DNA of 64,000 nucleotides, from contig OY987299.1 in NCBI GenBank assembly GCA_963920635.1, positions 121,087,373 to 121,151,372 on the forward strand, written 5' to 3'. The translations under genes were made by a program, and so were the position numbers. The notes below the pieces were generated by a model, which saw only the letters and a list, made by a program, of their open reading frames with translations, ran no database searches and was not told the DNA's origin. This document shows positions 47,320 through 59,700 of this stretch, in pieces; the first letter of the stretch is position 1; the number at the start of each line of letters is the position of its first letter. Origin of the DNA: Pseudeuparius sepicola. Lineage: Eukaryota; Arthropoda; Insecta; Coleoptera; Anthribidae.

Positions 47320-47825
47320 AATGAAAACTGCACCTTTTATAATGCACTTTTAGCACCGAGTCAACAAATTGACGTTGTTCTGGTAATCTATGACGCAGGT
47401 GAACCCGTTTTGGGTCACGTGACACCTCCCCTCCAATACTACCTAAATGGTTCCAACGAAGAGGTAACGAAGGCCCCGAATGGCTAAGTTATTCGGAAGA
47501 GCGGAGGCCATAAAAAGATGAGAAGAAGAAGAACCTAACTTTGATATTTTGCGACCTAATCTACCCTTCTGTTTTGTGAATATATTATAACCTCAGATTA
47601 TAATTCCTGAAAAGCTAGCAATTATCTCAATTATTAGAATAACAGCTTGTTATTAAGCTCTACGCTTGGTTTGCTAGCAAGAAAACTGGAAACACTACAG
47701 AAAGAGAGAATATTAAAATATATATATATTTCTTGTCTCTTATCCTAACTTTTAACTGTCTTGTACAGAGATACCGAGCCCGTAAAGCTTCTGGCTTAAG
47801 GCTTAAGCCTTTGCGATAGCTAGAA

Positions 47826-48251
47826 ATGGAAGACCAGGCACAAGTGAAGCTATCCAAATCGATCCTCGAAATGAAATTCATGAAGAAAACCAAAGAAAAG
47901 GTCTTAAAAGAAAGAGAGGATGCAGAGGGACAAGCTATGTATTCCGGTGATATCACTGAAGAAATGAGGCGCACAGGCAACATTATATTTAGGGAAACCA
48001 GCATTACTGCTTGCAAAGATTTTGTGGATGGTAGATTGTCTTTCGGAGGTATGAACCCTGAGGTCGAAAAGTTAATGTCGAATGATTACGTTAAGAAGCT
48101 TGAAGAGTTCGAAAGACGCAAAGAGAAAGACATTACAGATGAAGATATGGCTAAAGGGTATTCTACAGTGGTCGACAGCATGGCTAAGAAATTTAATAAG
48201 AACAAAAACAAAAGTAAGAAGAAATTCTTGAAACCATCAGATGATATTTAG
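47826..48251 (+). CDS. MPHOSPH6: MPHOSPH6 (M-phase phosphoprotein 6), exosome cofactor
   Basis: Single exon, 141 residues. The conserved N-terminal box KLSKSILEMKFMKKTKEKV (human LSKNLLRMKFMQR), the central GRLSFGGMNPEVEKLMSND and the C-terminal DEDMAKGYSTVVDSMAKKF with a Lys-rich end KKKFLKPSDD are all present in order. Family knowledge: binds the nuclear RNA exosome with MTR4 and helps 5.8S rRNA 3' maturation; nucleolar. Human protein 160 residues. The ATG follows 'cgatagctagaa' and no upstream in-frame ATG exists. It lies just right of a P-like element (about 370 bp away), so its promoter is squeezed between transposon and ORF. It converges with faf. Confidence 0.93.
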   Translation: MEDQAQVKLSKSILEMKFMKKTKEKVLKEREDAEGQAMYSGDITEEMRRTGNIIFRETSITACKDFVDGRLSFGGMNPEVEKLMSNDYVKKLEEFERRKEKDITDEDMAKGYSTVVDSMAKKFNKNKNKSKKKFLKPSDDI

Positions 48252-50792
48252 TTGACAGTACATTGTATTTACTTTTTTTTGTATATTAAGATTTTAAGTA
48301 TATATTGTAAAGAACATGGAAAGTATTAAAATTATTCTGGTAATTGCACACTTCTCACTTCTCTTCGCTAAGTTTAATTTGAATAATTTTAAGTAGTAGA
48401 ACCCAATTTTTTGACAACTCAGAATAGTCACACTACGGCCCTCATAAAATAAACTTTACGAGGGCCGTTAGCCACACAACAAAAACGTGAGGATCAGATA
48501 TAAGGTTTGTCCGCGTTCAATTTTAAGAACCATCCCAAACTGGTTCTACTGTCATTGTTAGGTAAATTAAAATCCCAGGAACTGGTTTTAGACCAATTAA
48601 AATTTAATGCAAAGTAGCAGGACTTTGACAATGCTATAATTGAAGTAATTTGCGTTTTGGGGGCATGACGTTACTCCCCTGAAAATTTGACTTTCATATT
48701 CAATTTTAGTGCCTCTGTCGCAAAACAATCGAAAAACATATTTTCCAGTTCAGACTCATCACATTTATTTTCGAAAAATCAAGCAGGCTCACTGCAGTCT
48801 GAAATCACAGACTTATAGCTTTGCTGTGCCGAATTTATCGTTTTGCTTTAGGTAAATTGTATTTTCTCTGAGATATCAAAAATTTCATTAGGAAAAGTTA
48901 TTCAGAATATAAAATTGGGCTATTTTTCAAGCATTGTTGTTTGTAGACTGCCACAATAAAGTAGTGTATGAACCCCTTCTTTAGTACCCATTCAACAGAG
49001 ATGGGGATCACGCTTCCCTACTCCATCGAGCCACTTCCTAGAAGAGGCCCAGGGTATTAGCAATCTTAATTTTTTTATCATGCAGAAGCCAACTCTGAAT
49101 ATTTTTTTAACTCAATGGTATTGTAGATTAAAGCAGTCGCGAATTTCATTTCCAAATACTCGCGCAATAAAATGGAATATTCGCGCAATAAAATGTCAAA
49201 AGCTACCTATTTATTTCATATACCCACGAATTATTTTTTTAGGAAATCATGGAATTGTTGAATGTTAAATATACCAAATATCATACATACCCTTAACATA
49301 ATCATAATATAAATATAATACGAACCGAATAAGCCAACCCCGCAATTGACTCATTGGTCATTTAGTTTGAACCGACAATTTGTCACTTATGGTGGGGTGT
49401 CAGAGCCTTATTTCATTTTTTGTCACAATTTTTTGATTCGATTACAAAACGCATAAATATATTGCAATTTCTTCCAACGTTGTTTGTCTGGAGGGAAATC
49501 GGAGTTTTCGAGCATGTGTCAAAGCGTTGATTGAGGAACTCCATCGACGGACAAAGTCAATTTCCTGCTTATACCTGCGAAGACTTGAAACTTTTCTGTC
49601 CGGGAATATTGTCACTTCAAATTAATATCATTTTCATGATTCCCAACTGTATGAACTTGGCTTAAGGGAAGTATGAAATGAAATGAGAAAAAGCATATAC
49701 TTCAAAATTTAAAAGTTTATTATAATTATGATAAATTATAATACAAACAAATTAATTGTATAAGCTTACTTTTAAGCAGTAATTAATGTTAAATCAGACA
49801 CATTTAAAACAAAAAAAAATACACTTTTTATATAAGTATACAGTTCCCTCCATTCTCTAACCTACAAAATACACAACATAAATAGTTGGGAGGAAACAAC
49901 GTGTGAACTTTTTGCAGTCACATTAAATAGTAAAAATAAATAAATGTGCCATTTACATGAATACATTGAACCGCCGCTTGTATATTTGGTTCAAGTCTCG
50001 AGCCATAACAAAATTTAACGTAAATTTATTTCATAAAAGCTAAAACAATATGTACAAGAGGAGAAAGTGTGAACATTAAAAAAAGAATTTCATTCGGCTT
50101 GATTGAACGTGACCTTGCGTCGCCATGAATTTGGATAAACTGAAGTTTGGTATAATATATACAAAGTAAACTTATATAACACGATGCAAATAAAAAGATT
50201 AATTAAATTTCGTTATGACTTGGTGGATTTAATTACAAATAATTATCACAAAATGAAAAAGGTAAAGAGTGAACTTTTCTGCTAGATATTTACATTGAAA
50301 TTTACGTTAAAGACAAACTGTTTTCTTCTAACTACGTAAAGCACTCGGAACATATCGACGGGTTACTGTGCGGACTGGAAACGTTCTGCGGAATGCGCCT
50401 TTCGATCAACGGCAGACGCGAAAACTAATTTTTCGATTCCCGGCAGTAACCGTATTTACATTTCCCGAGCCGTAAGTTTTTCATAGATTTAATCGAGGGA
50501 CTTGCTTGCAAAACAAGAAGGAACGTATGCGGAAATGCACCCCGGTCAATATAAAAATTCAGAAAATGCGTCAGTTTCATGTTTATATACATTTACATAT
50601 CACATGTCCCTTATATTCAAAACGAAAAACCAAAAATAGTCAATGAAAAATATACGCGGGCATCTGAGGCGGCACGGTACAAAATTCACAACCTAGCTGT
50701 TCCTAAGAGTAAAGGCATTTATAAATGTTCACAGACGGGAGTAAAGCCATGAAGTTTGTACCGCGCGCTGGGTGCGTCACGACGCTGTCTTA
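48252..50792. other. MPHOSPH6 3' flank and likely long 3' UTR of faf
   Basis: No coding gene seen. A hairpin at about 48436-48469 (acggccctc...gagggccgt) matches a half at 35236. From about 50790 down to about 49700 the sequence looks transposon-poor and probably is the faf 3' UTR; TTTATT at 49714 gives a minus-strand AATAAA. This UTR extent is inference. Confidence 0.5.
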
Positions 50793-53700
50793 CTAAGTGT
50801 TCGGGGTGTGCTCGCAGTTGCCGTGGGCGATGTCGGGCAGCTCCGGCTTCTCCTCGCTCTGCGACGTCTCGGCCGTCGCCTCCTCCTGCGACTCCTGCTC
50901 CTCGCTGGCCTCGTCCTCCTCCCGTTCCGCGTCGGGCATCAGTTCCAGCGCCCGCTCCAGGGTCTTCCGCGCGCTGTTCGACCGCTCCAGGAAGTACCCG
51001 TTCGAGCTCTCGTTGCTCTGCGCCGGGGACGACCAGGTGTTGTACGCGAACTGGCTGTTCGTGGGGTACTTCCGCTCGAGCTCGTCCTGCAGCCACGCCA
51101 CGGCCGAGGCCCACGATCGCCGCAGGTCCGTGTGGCTCAGCAGCATCTGCTGCGCGGGCCGGCACTTGTTGAACAACGACACCATGCATTTGATGCACTG
51201 GTACGCCCTCTTCTGGTAGTGGTTCTTGGCGCGGGCGATCGTCTCCAGCAGGCCCTCCCGCTCTTCGGGCACGCCCTTGATCGCGTTGTGTATCCGGTGG
51301 GTTTGCCACGAGTCCTCGATCATCAGCACCGACAGCAAGATGTCGATGTGGTGCCTCAACTCTTGGCAATAAGCAAACTGTATGTGCCACAGGAGCTCGG
51401 ACAGCACGCTTCGGGAGAAGTGGGGGTTCTCCCACGAACAAAACTGGAGCAGTTTGATTGCTTCCTCCGTCAGGTTACTGTCCTCGATGACTTTTTTCAC
51501 GTAACTAAAATCAAACATCCTATGAGAATGACCGTCCACCCTAAAAAAGGCACTGTAATATTTCGATGAAATGAATAACGTCACCTGCTCCTGTTGAAGA
51601 GTATTTCGGCCGCCTGCGGCGGCATGGGCATGATGTAGTCGGGTATGGTGGGGTCCCTGTAGGGGTTGGGCAAAACGGGCGCCCCGTTGCTCGACTGACA
51701 CTTGGAGCTGACATCGTAGCAGCGCACCAGGCACGACACCAACTGATTCAGCTTGCCCAACTCTACGTATTGGTATTTGATCGCGGGGCCGGGGCCCTCG
51801 TCCAACGCCACCGACATGAACATCATCGGCAGGTTGAGCTTCAGCAGCTGGGCCTTCTCTTGGATACCTACCAGGAAAATGCATGCCTACAGTTTATACG
51901 GGAGGCTATACGAAAAATGTATCATATCAAAACTAGAAGTACACCTTTGCTACTTTTTGTCTACCTCTTCTGGACACACTGCACTCCAAACACCGACCAA
52001 GTTTGCTCATGCTCACCTTGGTTCGCGTACATGTGGAACACGTTGCAGTAGTTGGGGAGGTGCCTGCCGTGCTCGCTGACGTCGCGCTGCAGCAGCCCCA
52101 GCAGCGCCCACAGCACGTGGTCGCTGAGCGTCGCCGTCGGGTCGGTGTTGTGGAAGCCGGGCGGGGCCGGCGACGGCTCGTCGTTGATCGAGTAGTGCGC
52201 CAGCAGGACGACGATCTTGACGAACGCCGAGCGCACCTCGTTGCTCGGGCAGCCGAGCAGGTACTCGCAGAAGCGGTTCATGTGGGCGAACAGCATGTTG
52301 TGGGCGAACCACGAGCGGATGGTCGGCGAGGTGCGCAGCAACGAACACAGTATGTCGCACCTGAAGCGATATTTTTGTAGGGCGTACCGAAACCACTTTG
52401 AATTTTATTTGCTTCAGTTTTAAAGGCTTTGGAAATAGGGTACATTTGGCAACAAGGTCGTTCTAAATCTTAGGCCTATGACCGTTAAGAGGGGGGGGGG
52501 CAGAATTAAACACAAACTTTTCGGTCATGGCCTTCTCGAAAATGGCTTCACGTTATGTTTCTACGCAGGTAAACAAGGGTCCAATTTTGACATCACTCAG
52601 AATGTCCAATCATCTTCCTGATAATATAAACAACAAAGATAGCTTGGGGAGTTCAGATCAGCGACAAAAAGTCTTTTGGAAAATGTATGTTTTTATTCCC
52701 AGGCAGAGTTCTTTTCAGTGGATTTTTAAATATCATGTCATTGCTGAGGTAGTGTAATGTGCATTAATTATTCTAGTTTTAATAAATGTTTGTCTGACTC
52801 TGTGTGACACCTTTTACGGTTTTAAATTGCATTTATTTAGAGATGGGAAAGTTCCCTCTTTACGAAAAATCCCGGACCAAAATCTCCGAAACTTTCCGAA
52901 AGTTTCCAATTTTCTTTTTTTATTGTTTACTTTAATTTGTCACACTTAAAGCTTTCTAAAAATACCAAATATGTCATATTTTAAGTGAAATTTGCTAAAG
53001 ATATTGTAGAAAAGGTATAATATCACAAAATTTAAAAGTTTTGCTTTGTAATTCGTATTTCATGATCATAATTTCCACTTTCAGAATTTAAATTATTAGT
53101 ATTATTAATTAATTATTACCTACAGTAAAATGAGAAGTGAAGTTTTTTTTTGTTAAAAAAATACTATTATTTTTTTGCAGACTTAACTGGGACAAAAAAA
53201 CCATTACTCCTGCTAAACCAAAAGTGATATGCAACCGTGTTGTGCAGATTTTTTATTCACTTTACTAGTCTAATGAAAAATTGCAATAAAATCGCCATCT
53301 TAATTTAAAAAAAAATCGGTTATTTGGCGATAACTTTTTTGTTTGAAATTAAACTGTTTTTTTCTTGGCGGCATTCAATTCCTTGGAAAAAACAAAAATT
53401 ACACAAGTTTAGTTTTTGAACCACCAATGTATCTTAAAAATTACTGAGATAATCGCTCGTAACATCTTAATTGCGACACCCTGTACAAAAGTAAAAATAA
53501 AACATAAGGATAAAAGATAAAACCAAATATGAAAGAATGATAAATTCACATATTGTTCATATTATCATTATTTATCTAGTTTAATTTAATTTAAACTTAT
53601 TAAATTTCAAAAGTCTAATAAAAAAATATAATAAAATATATTTGATCTGTGGTCTATAGCACAGTTCATGATTCTTCTTTGCTCTTTTTTGTATTTTTTA

Positions 53701-56700
53701 GGTTATGTCATGAATCTTGGCCAGGCATTTATGACAGCAAATTTAAAATTTCTACATAAATTCCCGGAAACTTTCCGTGAAAGTTTCCTGGGAATGTTTC
53801 GGACACTTTCAGGGAAAGTTTCCTATACCTTCAAAGTTTCTTCCCGGAAAGTTTCCAAGTTTCCGTTGTCCATCTCTACATTTATTACTGCATGACGATA
53901 TTTTATACTTGTAAATCAAGTCATATAAATGAACTACTACTACTACTGCTATAACTGCAATGTGCTCCATCTTGGATTAAATTTATAAATCTTTGGATGA
54001 TAATGAAAGGATAATAGCGCTCTTTGTGGACCTAAACAAGGCTTCCGATTGTGTGGATCATGGACTCCCCTTAGAGAAGATACAATCACATGGCATTCGT
54101 GGAAATTGCTATTATTTATTAAAATCATATTTAAAAAATCGCAAAAAATAAATCTCTTTGATGGAGTCCAGTCCGGGCAGTTTGAAGTTGGGGTCGGAGT
54201 TCCGCAAGGTAGTGTTCTCGGCGCTTTACTTTTTCTGATGTTTACTAATGATGTTTCCAGTTGTTTAAATGTGTATCACTGTGAATTTGCTGATGATATG
54301 ACATTACTATCACACGAGGAATCCAACATGAAAAATCATTTAGTGCGGAACTTGAATATACTGTATGAGTATTTTTGTAACAACAAACTTGCACTTAATC
54401 AAGAGAAAACATACACCATTCAATTTCATCCATATGGAGCCAACTATACAAAAAACCAACTAATTAAATAGTAAATCAATTGAACAAGTTACATCCTATA
54501 AATTATTGGGGATACATGATATGAGTCTGAACTGGAACGAACATGTGAGTAAAAAGTGTGCTAGTGGTTGCTTTGCCTTGTTGAGATTGAGGCAGATTTT
54601 GAGTAAACAGGTGCTCAAGATTCATCTGCAGCTGGTAGAGTATTCCTTATGCAAAAAAGAGCTATACATTTCATGTTTGGTCTTAAGTTTGGAGAATCAT
54701 GTAAACAAATCTTTAAAACAGAAGCTATAATGACATTACCATCTATCTTTATTTTAGAAATTTTGAAATTTGTTAAATAAAACCTCAGTTCTTTTAAGTC
54801 TCAAAATATGTACCACAGCTATAGTACAAGATGTGGTTATGACTTTCAATACGACCTTCACAGATTAGAACTTTGCAAGCTAAATCAATTTTACATAGGT
54901 GCCGTTTTCTATAACAAGCTTCCTAAATAAATAGGAGATCTAAATAACAATAAATTTAATGCTTACCTCAAAACATTTTTGTTAAAGAGTGCCTTCTATT
55001 CACTACATGAATTTTTAGATTTTAGATTTTCATTTTATTTTAATATGTAATATTTATATTTGTGTTAGGGAATTATTGGTTGTTGCACAGTAATATTGTA
55101 TGTGACTTGTCCTATATCCTGTATGTGATCTTTGGACCAATAAATTTCATTTCATTTAATTTCATTTACTACTACTAATTTGGGACACCCTGTTCTTTGA
55201 TTTTTTCATAGTTTTGGTACTTTCATAATTTTTGAAAGGAGACTATGATTGGTTAATGGTTACTTAGGTACCTGTTTTAATTAATTATAAGTAATTTGTC
55301 AATTATTAGTTTTTTTTAGTTTAAGAAAATTAAAAACAATAAAGAGTAAAGTACCAAAAATGTTAACGCTGGAAAATAAATTAAGAAAAGTTGCTTGGAT
55401 TTAAATTTAATGTTCTTCTGGTACTAGTTTTAAGTAACTTCTTAATTACGTTTCGACATATCGCTAAGATGTTGGGAACTTTTAATCGTTTTCAATTAAA
55501 AAAAAATTAAACACCCTGTATGTTAAATGTTAAGTCAAACAAATAGCAACTATCTTTTCGAGGGTTGCCTTTTTCTGGAGAAGTGAAAATTGTTGTCTAT
55601 TTGTGATATGTACAGGCAAGAACGAGATTATAACTCGAACATCTCCACTCACCATTCCATGGCGGACCCCCTCAGGTTCTTCTTGGTGTGCCACCCGGTG
55701 TGGAACAGGAACGCCGCCACCAGCTTGACGCTCAGCAGGCACTGCTGCTCCATGGCGTCGGGCGAGGGGACGGGCGCGTGCCTGGGCCCGCCCTGGGCGC
55801 ACATCGCCGCCAGCTTCCTCACAAACGCAAAGTACTCCACCGAAAACTGGCCGCGGTGGTGCAGGAACTTGATGTTCTGCTTGCGGATGCTGTTCTCTAT
55901 CGCTACGGGCATCTTGAGGTGGGGCTCCCGCCTTGCCGCAGCTGAAATGGCATTCAACGAGAGAGTGGGTAATTTTCGGTCGAATCTTAATACTATTAAC
56001 AGTAAAATGCTTAATATTATTGAGTTCCATTGATATTTCAAGGTAAATGTCCGTTCCTATATTTTTATCTTTCATGCTTTCTGTAATAATCTATTATGCT
56101 CATGCAAACGATGATTTTCATAGATATTTATTTGTTTTGTAATATCTTCATTAAACCATATTTGTACAAATAAAAAACATAGAGCCAAAGGTTATTTTTT
56201 AATTATGTAATAAAAAAATAAAAACTAGCAAAATATAAATATAAAATACCTATCCCATATAAAATATCAAATCTTTTGTAGTTTTAAGTGTAGATTTTAA
56301 ATTCATACTGTAGTAGTTATAGTGTCTGCCTTATTAGGTGTGAGTTCCTACCTTCAGGTTATATACAGGGTGTCCCAAAAGTAATGGGACATAGAGCAAC
56401 TGCATAATTTTTGGGCCAAAATATTACGATTGAGGTTAATATGCCTTATAGAAATGTTGTTCGTTTAAGAGATACAGGGCATTAAAGTTTGTTTTCTAAA
56501 TTGGATTTTGGCTACATCTCCCAACATAATCAAGCTGTTGAACTGAAATTTGGCACTGGTATGTTCTTGGGGATGGAGAATAAGCTGAAAATGTCAATTT
56601 CGCCGTATCGTACAGAGGGCGCCACTTGCGCTGTTTTACGATTGTGCTTTTACTCGTAACTTTTTTGAGGTTATCTTTTTGGTCCTGCAGGTTCATCATT

Positions 56701-59700
56701 TCAGTGCATCTTTTAGTTCTGCAAGAAAAAGGTACTCTTGTTACGATCAAATCAACCGTTTGCGTTGAAATTGCCAAAACAAGCCCCAAAACACATGTTG
56801 ACTTCAATATTCGGAACATAAAATTTTCACCTACTGCTTTCAAATGCCTCAAGAACATAGCAGTGCCAAATTTCAGTTCAGCAGCTTGATTATGTCGGGA
56901 GATGTAGCCAAAATCCAATTTCAAAAAACAAACTTTAACGCCCTGTATCTCTTAAACGAACAACATTTCTATATTCCAGGAGGGTTTAAACATATGTACA
57001 GTTGTTATCAAAGAAAAACTGTGTTTGTGGAGCTGAGACTGTAAGTTTTTACCCTTATCGTTGTATTTCTATCAGGCAATCGTAATATTCTATAAGGCAA
57101 TCGTAATATTTCTATAAGGCAATCGTAATATTTTGGCCCAAAATATATGCAGTTGCTCTATGTTCCATTACTTTTGAGACACCCTGTATAATATAATGTT
57201 GCAATGTATAGTCCTCCTTATGGCAGAATGCCTGCGACGGAAAGGGGTAAGAACTCGTAAATATTATAGAATTAGTCACAGTTCAGGGGCATAGCTCAAT
57301 TTTGTGTAACTCACTGACTTAATTTTCATATAATTGTTATTTAATTTATAGTTAATGTTAATATTATTCTTAACGGTGTGGAGGAAGGCAAACCCTTATA
57401 ACATTGGCAATTATTTCTCATGCTTGGGAATGCAACATTATTCCCTGTTTACTCATTTTGCGCTTGTTAACTCCCGCACATACGAAACGCCACTGAGCTC
57501 TCTGCCAAGCTTGCCGGCGGCCGATAAAGTGAGCGCTGTGTGGTAGCCCAAATACGCAGTTAACTTTACGTACCATAGAAACAGGCACAAAATGCGTTGG
57601 CTAACTGGTTTTGTCGGCCGGTTCCCTGGCAGAAGTGCTTTGTTGCCATATTTCAAAGGCGATGGTAGACGCGACATAATAGGTGTTTTATTACACTGCG
57701 TTAAAGATAACTGATAAATAAAAATGAGTAAGTGGCCGCGTGATGCGAGCTTTATTTTTTCGGTCTTACAGAGATCAGAAATTTGGCTTTAATATGCTAA
57801 AACTTGTATTTGCCAATAAATTAAATAACTCGTATAGGAAATCTCGCAACGCTGCCCGCATTCTTTAGAAACGTTTTCTTTCCTGCGTCGAACTATAATT
57901 GGTATAGTACTAACTAGAGGCCCTGTATGACACGAAAAGTGACAGTTATTCGTTTTAACAGAGGTTAGACAACAGATTTTGGCAGATCTAGTAACATTGT
58001 TTTTATTATATTCTTATCTTGGCGGGTGCCAGTTTGTCAACAAAACTGTCGACAAATTATTGAGCGTGCTCATTTTCTTTTGCAAAAAGGAATGTTAACA
58101 GTTAAAAATGACATCTTGTGTAATAAGAAACTGCAAGAATTCTGAGCAGGATGAATTTTTCATAACAAAAAAAAGAATGAGAGACTAATATATCGATATT
58201 AAATACCTAGGTACTCATTTTTTTATTCAGCCTAATTCCTATTATTATTGGTTGATTCATATTACCAAAACAAACTTTCCAACTTTTTGTTCCGTACAAA
58301 TTTCAGTATTAATTGTCTTAAAATTATGATGGTAGGTATAAGAAGAGAGTTTGAAGAAACGAAACCATACAGTAAAACCATTTAAAAGAACTTTTTTATT
58401 TTTAAATGAACGGAATAATAATTATTATTGCAGCTATGATTCCTATTGAAGAAATATTCGAAAGTTTGATTAGTTGGTATGCTAGAGCCTTGTTTAATTT
58501 TATGTACATATCTATCTACATATACCACCCTCCTACAAAAATTTAATAAATGTGTTTATCCTGATATCCTAAAATTTCTGTTTTCTTGGAACAAATTATA
58601 TGTTTCTTCACTTTTCCATTCAAACTTCAATAATTATTATTAGTGAAGCTTTGCAAATAACATACTACTACCTAACCTATTTACCTATTTATTGGTTTTA
58701 TCTATATTTTTATACATTTTAACCTGTGCCCTCATCTACCTACGCTTATGGCAGTTAACTGTCGTTAGCTTAACCTTAAAATCCAATTTTGATACATCGT
58801 GCTGCTAGGGGAATGTTAGAAAGAGCGAAAAAATATATGTCTGTTGCACAAAATGAATTTCATAGGGAAAATAAGACCCTCGCCAGAGAGAGAGATCCGA
58901 TCGTTGTCCAACCTCTGTTAAAACGAATAACTGTCACTTTTCGTGTCATACAGGGCCTCTAGTACTAACAAATGAATAAACTAAATAAAAGTACTCACAC
59001 AGCGACATCTCCCCCAAACTCTTGGCCAGCGCCTCCTCCTCCATGTCCAGCCGCGTGTAGAACAGCATGTAGGCGTTCCACCAGCGTTTCTGGCGGCGGT
59101 ACGTCGTCCTCTTCAGCATCGGATCGAACACTTCGCCCATGTAATCGCCGCCGAAGCATTGGGCCTTCATTTCGTCGTCTTCGCCCATCCGGCATTCGCT
59201 GACGTCGCCATCGTCAAATTTATACCACCGCACCTCGCCGGACGGGTCGCGGTTCCTGATGTACGAATAGTAATGACCACCTAGAAGAATACAATAAATA
59301 TATTTATAGAATATAACAGTAGTAGTAGCAGCAGCATTGTATTCCAATGTACAATTTGGCCCCTTGGGTCATTGACCTTGTTATAAGGAAAACACGTACA
59401 GGGTGTTTTCTAAGTACGTGGCGAAAATGCAGGAGGCTAATCCTTGGCCAAAACAAGAGGAATTTTTCATATTATTAAATCACGTATATGCCTTAAAAAT
59501 TGTGAAAATATTTTTTCACACCAACTGTTTGTAGGTTTTGCGACAAAATGTTATTGGAAACTTGTTCAGAGTGAAAAAGTGATGCTGCGTACAATATGTC
59601 TGAACTGGTTACAGTTAATGCAGTGCGGTTATTTTGTCAGGTGATCACTGAATAGAAAAGTGTAGAAATTACTTTTGGAATTCATCATCGCGTGAATGTA

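Larger units (their letters stand above)
46596..47453 (-). mobile_element. P-like element family 2, inverse copy
   Basis: Near-identical to 37113-37651 but in opposite orientation, including 'cagccatattgatcacagac', 'gagccgtatcaatataattt' and the first exon (46979-46913) MSCAVRCCSSNSKVDKKKFT, a THAP start with C-X4-C. It carries a 320-bp inner element (46999-47319) just upstream of the exon. The outer limits are the AGGTAGTATTGGAGGGGA end (about 47453) and the 'ccatactacct' end (about 46596). Confidence 0.8.

Noticed and set aside
47660..48016. Minus-strand ORF over MPHOSPH6
   Set aside because: Antisense shadow of a clearly conserved plus-strand gene.
50756..51569. Long plus-strand and shifted-frame ORFs over the faf C-terminus
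   Set aside because: They are shadows of GC-rich faf coding sequence with no domain of their own.
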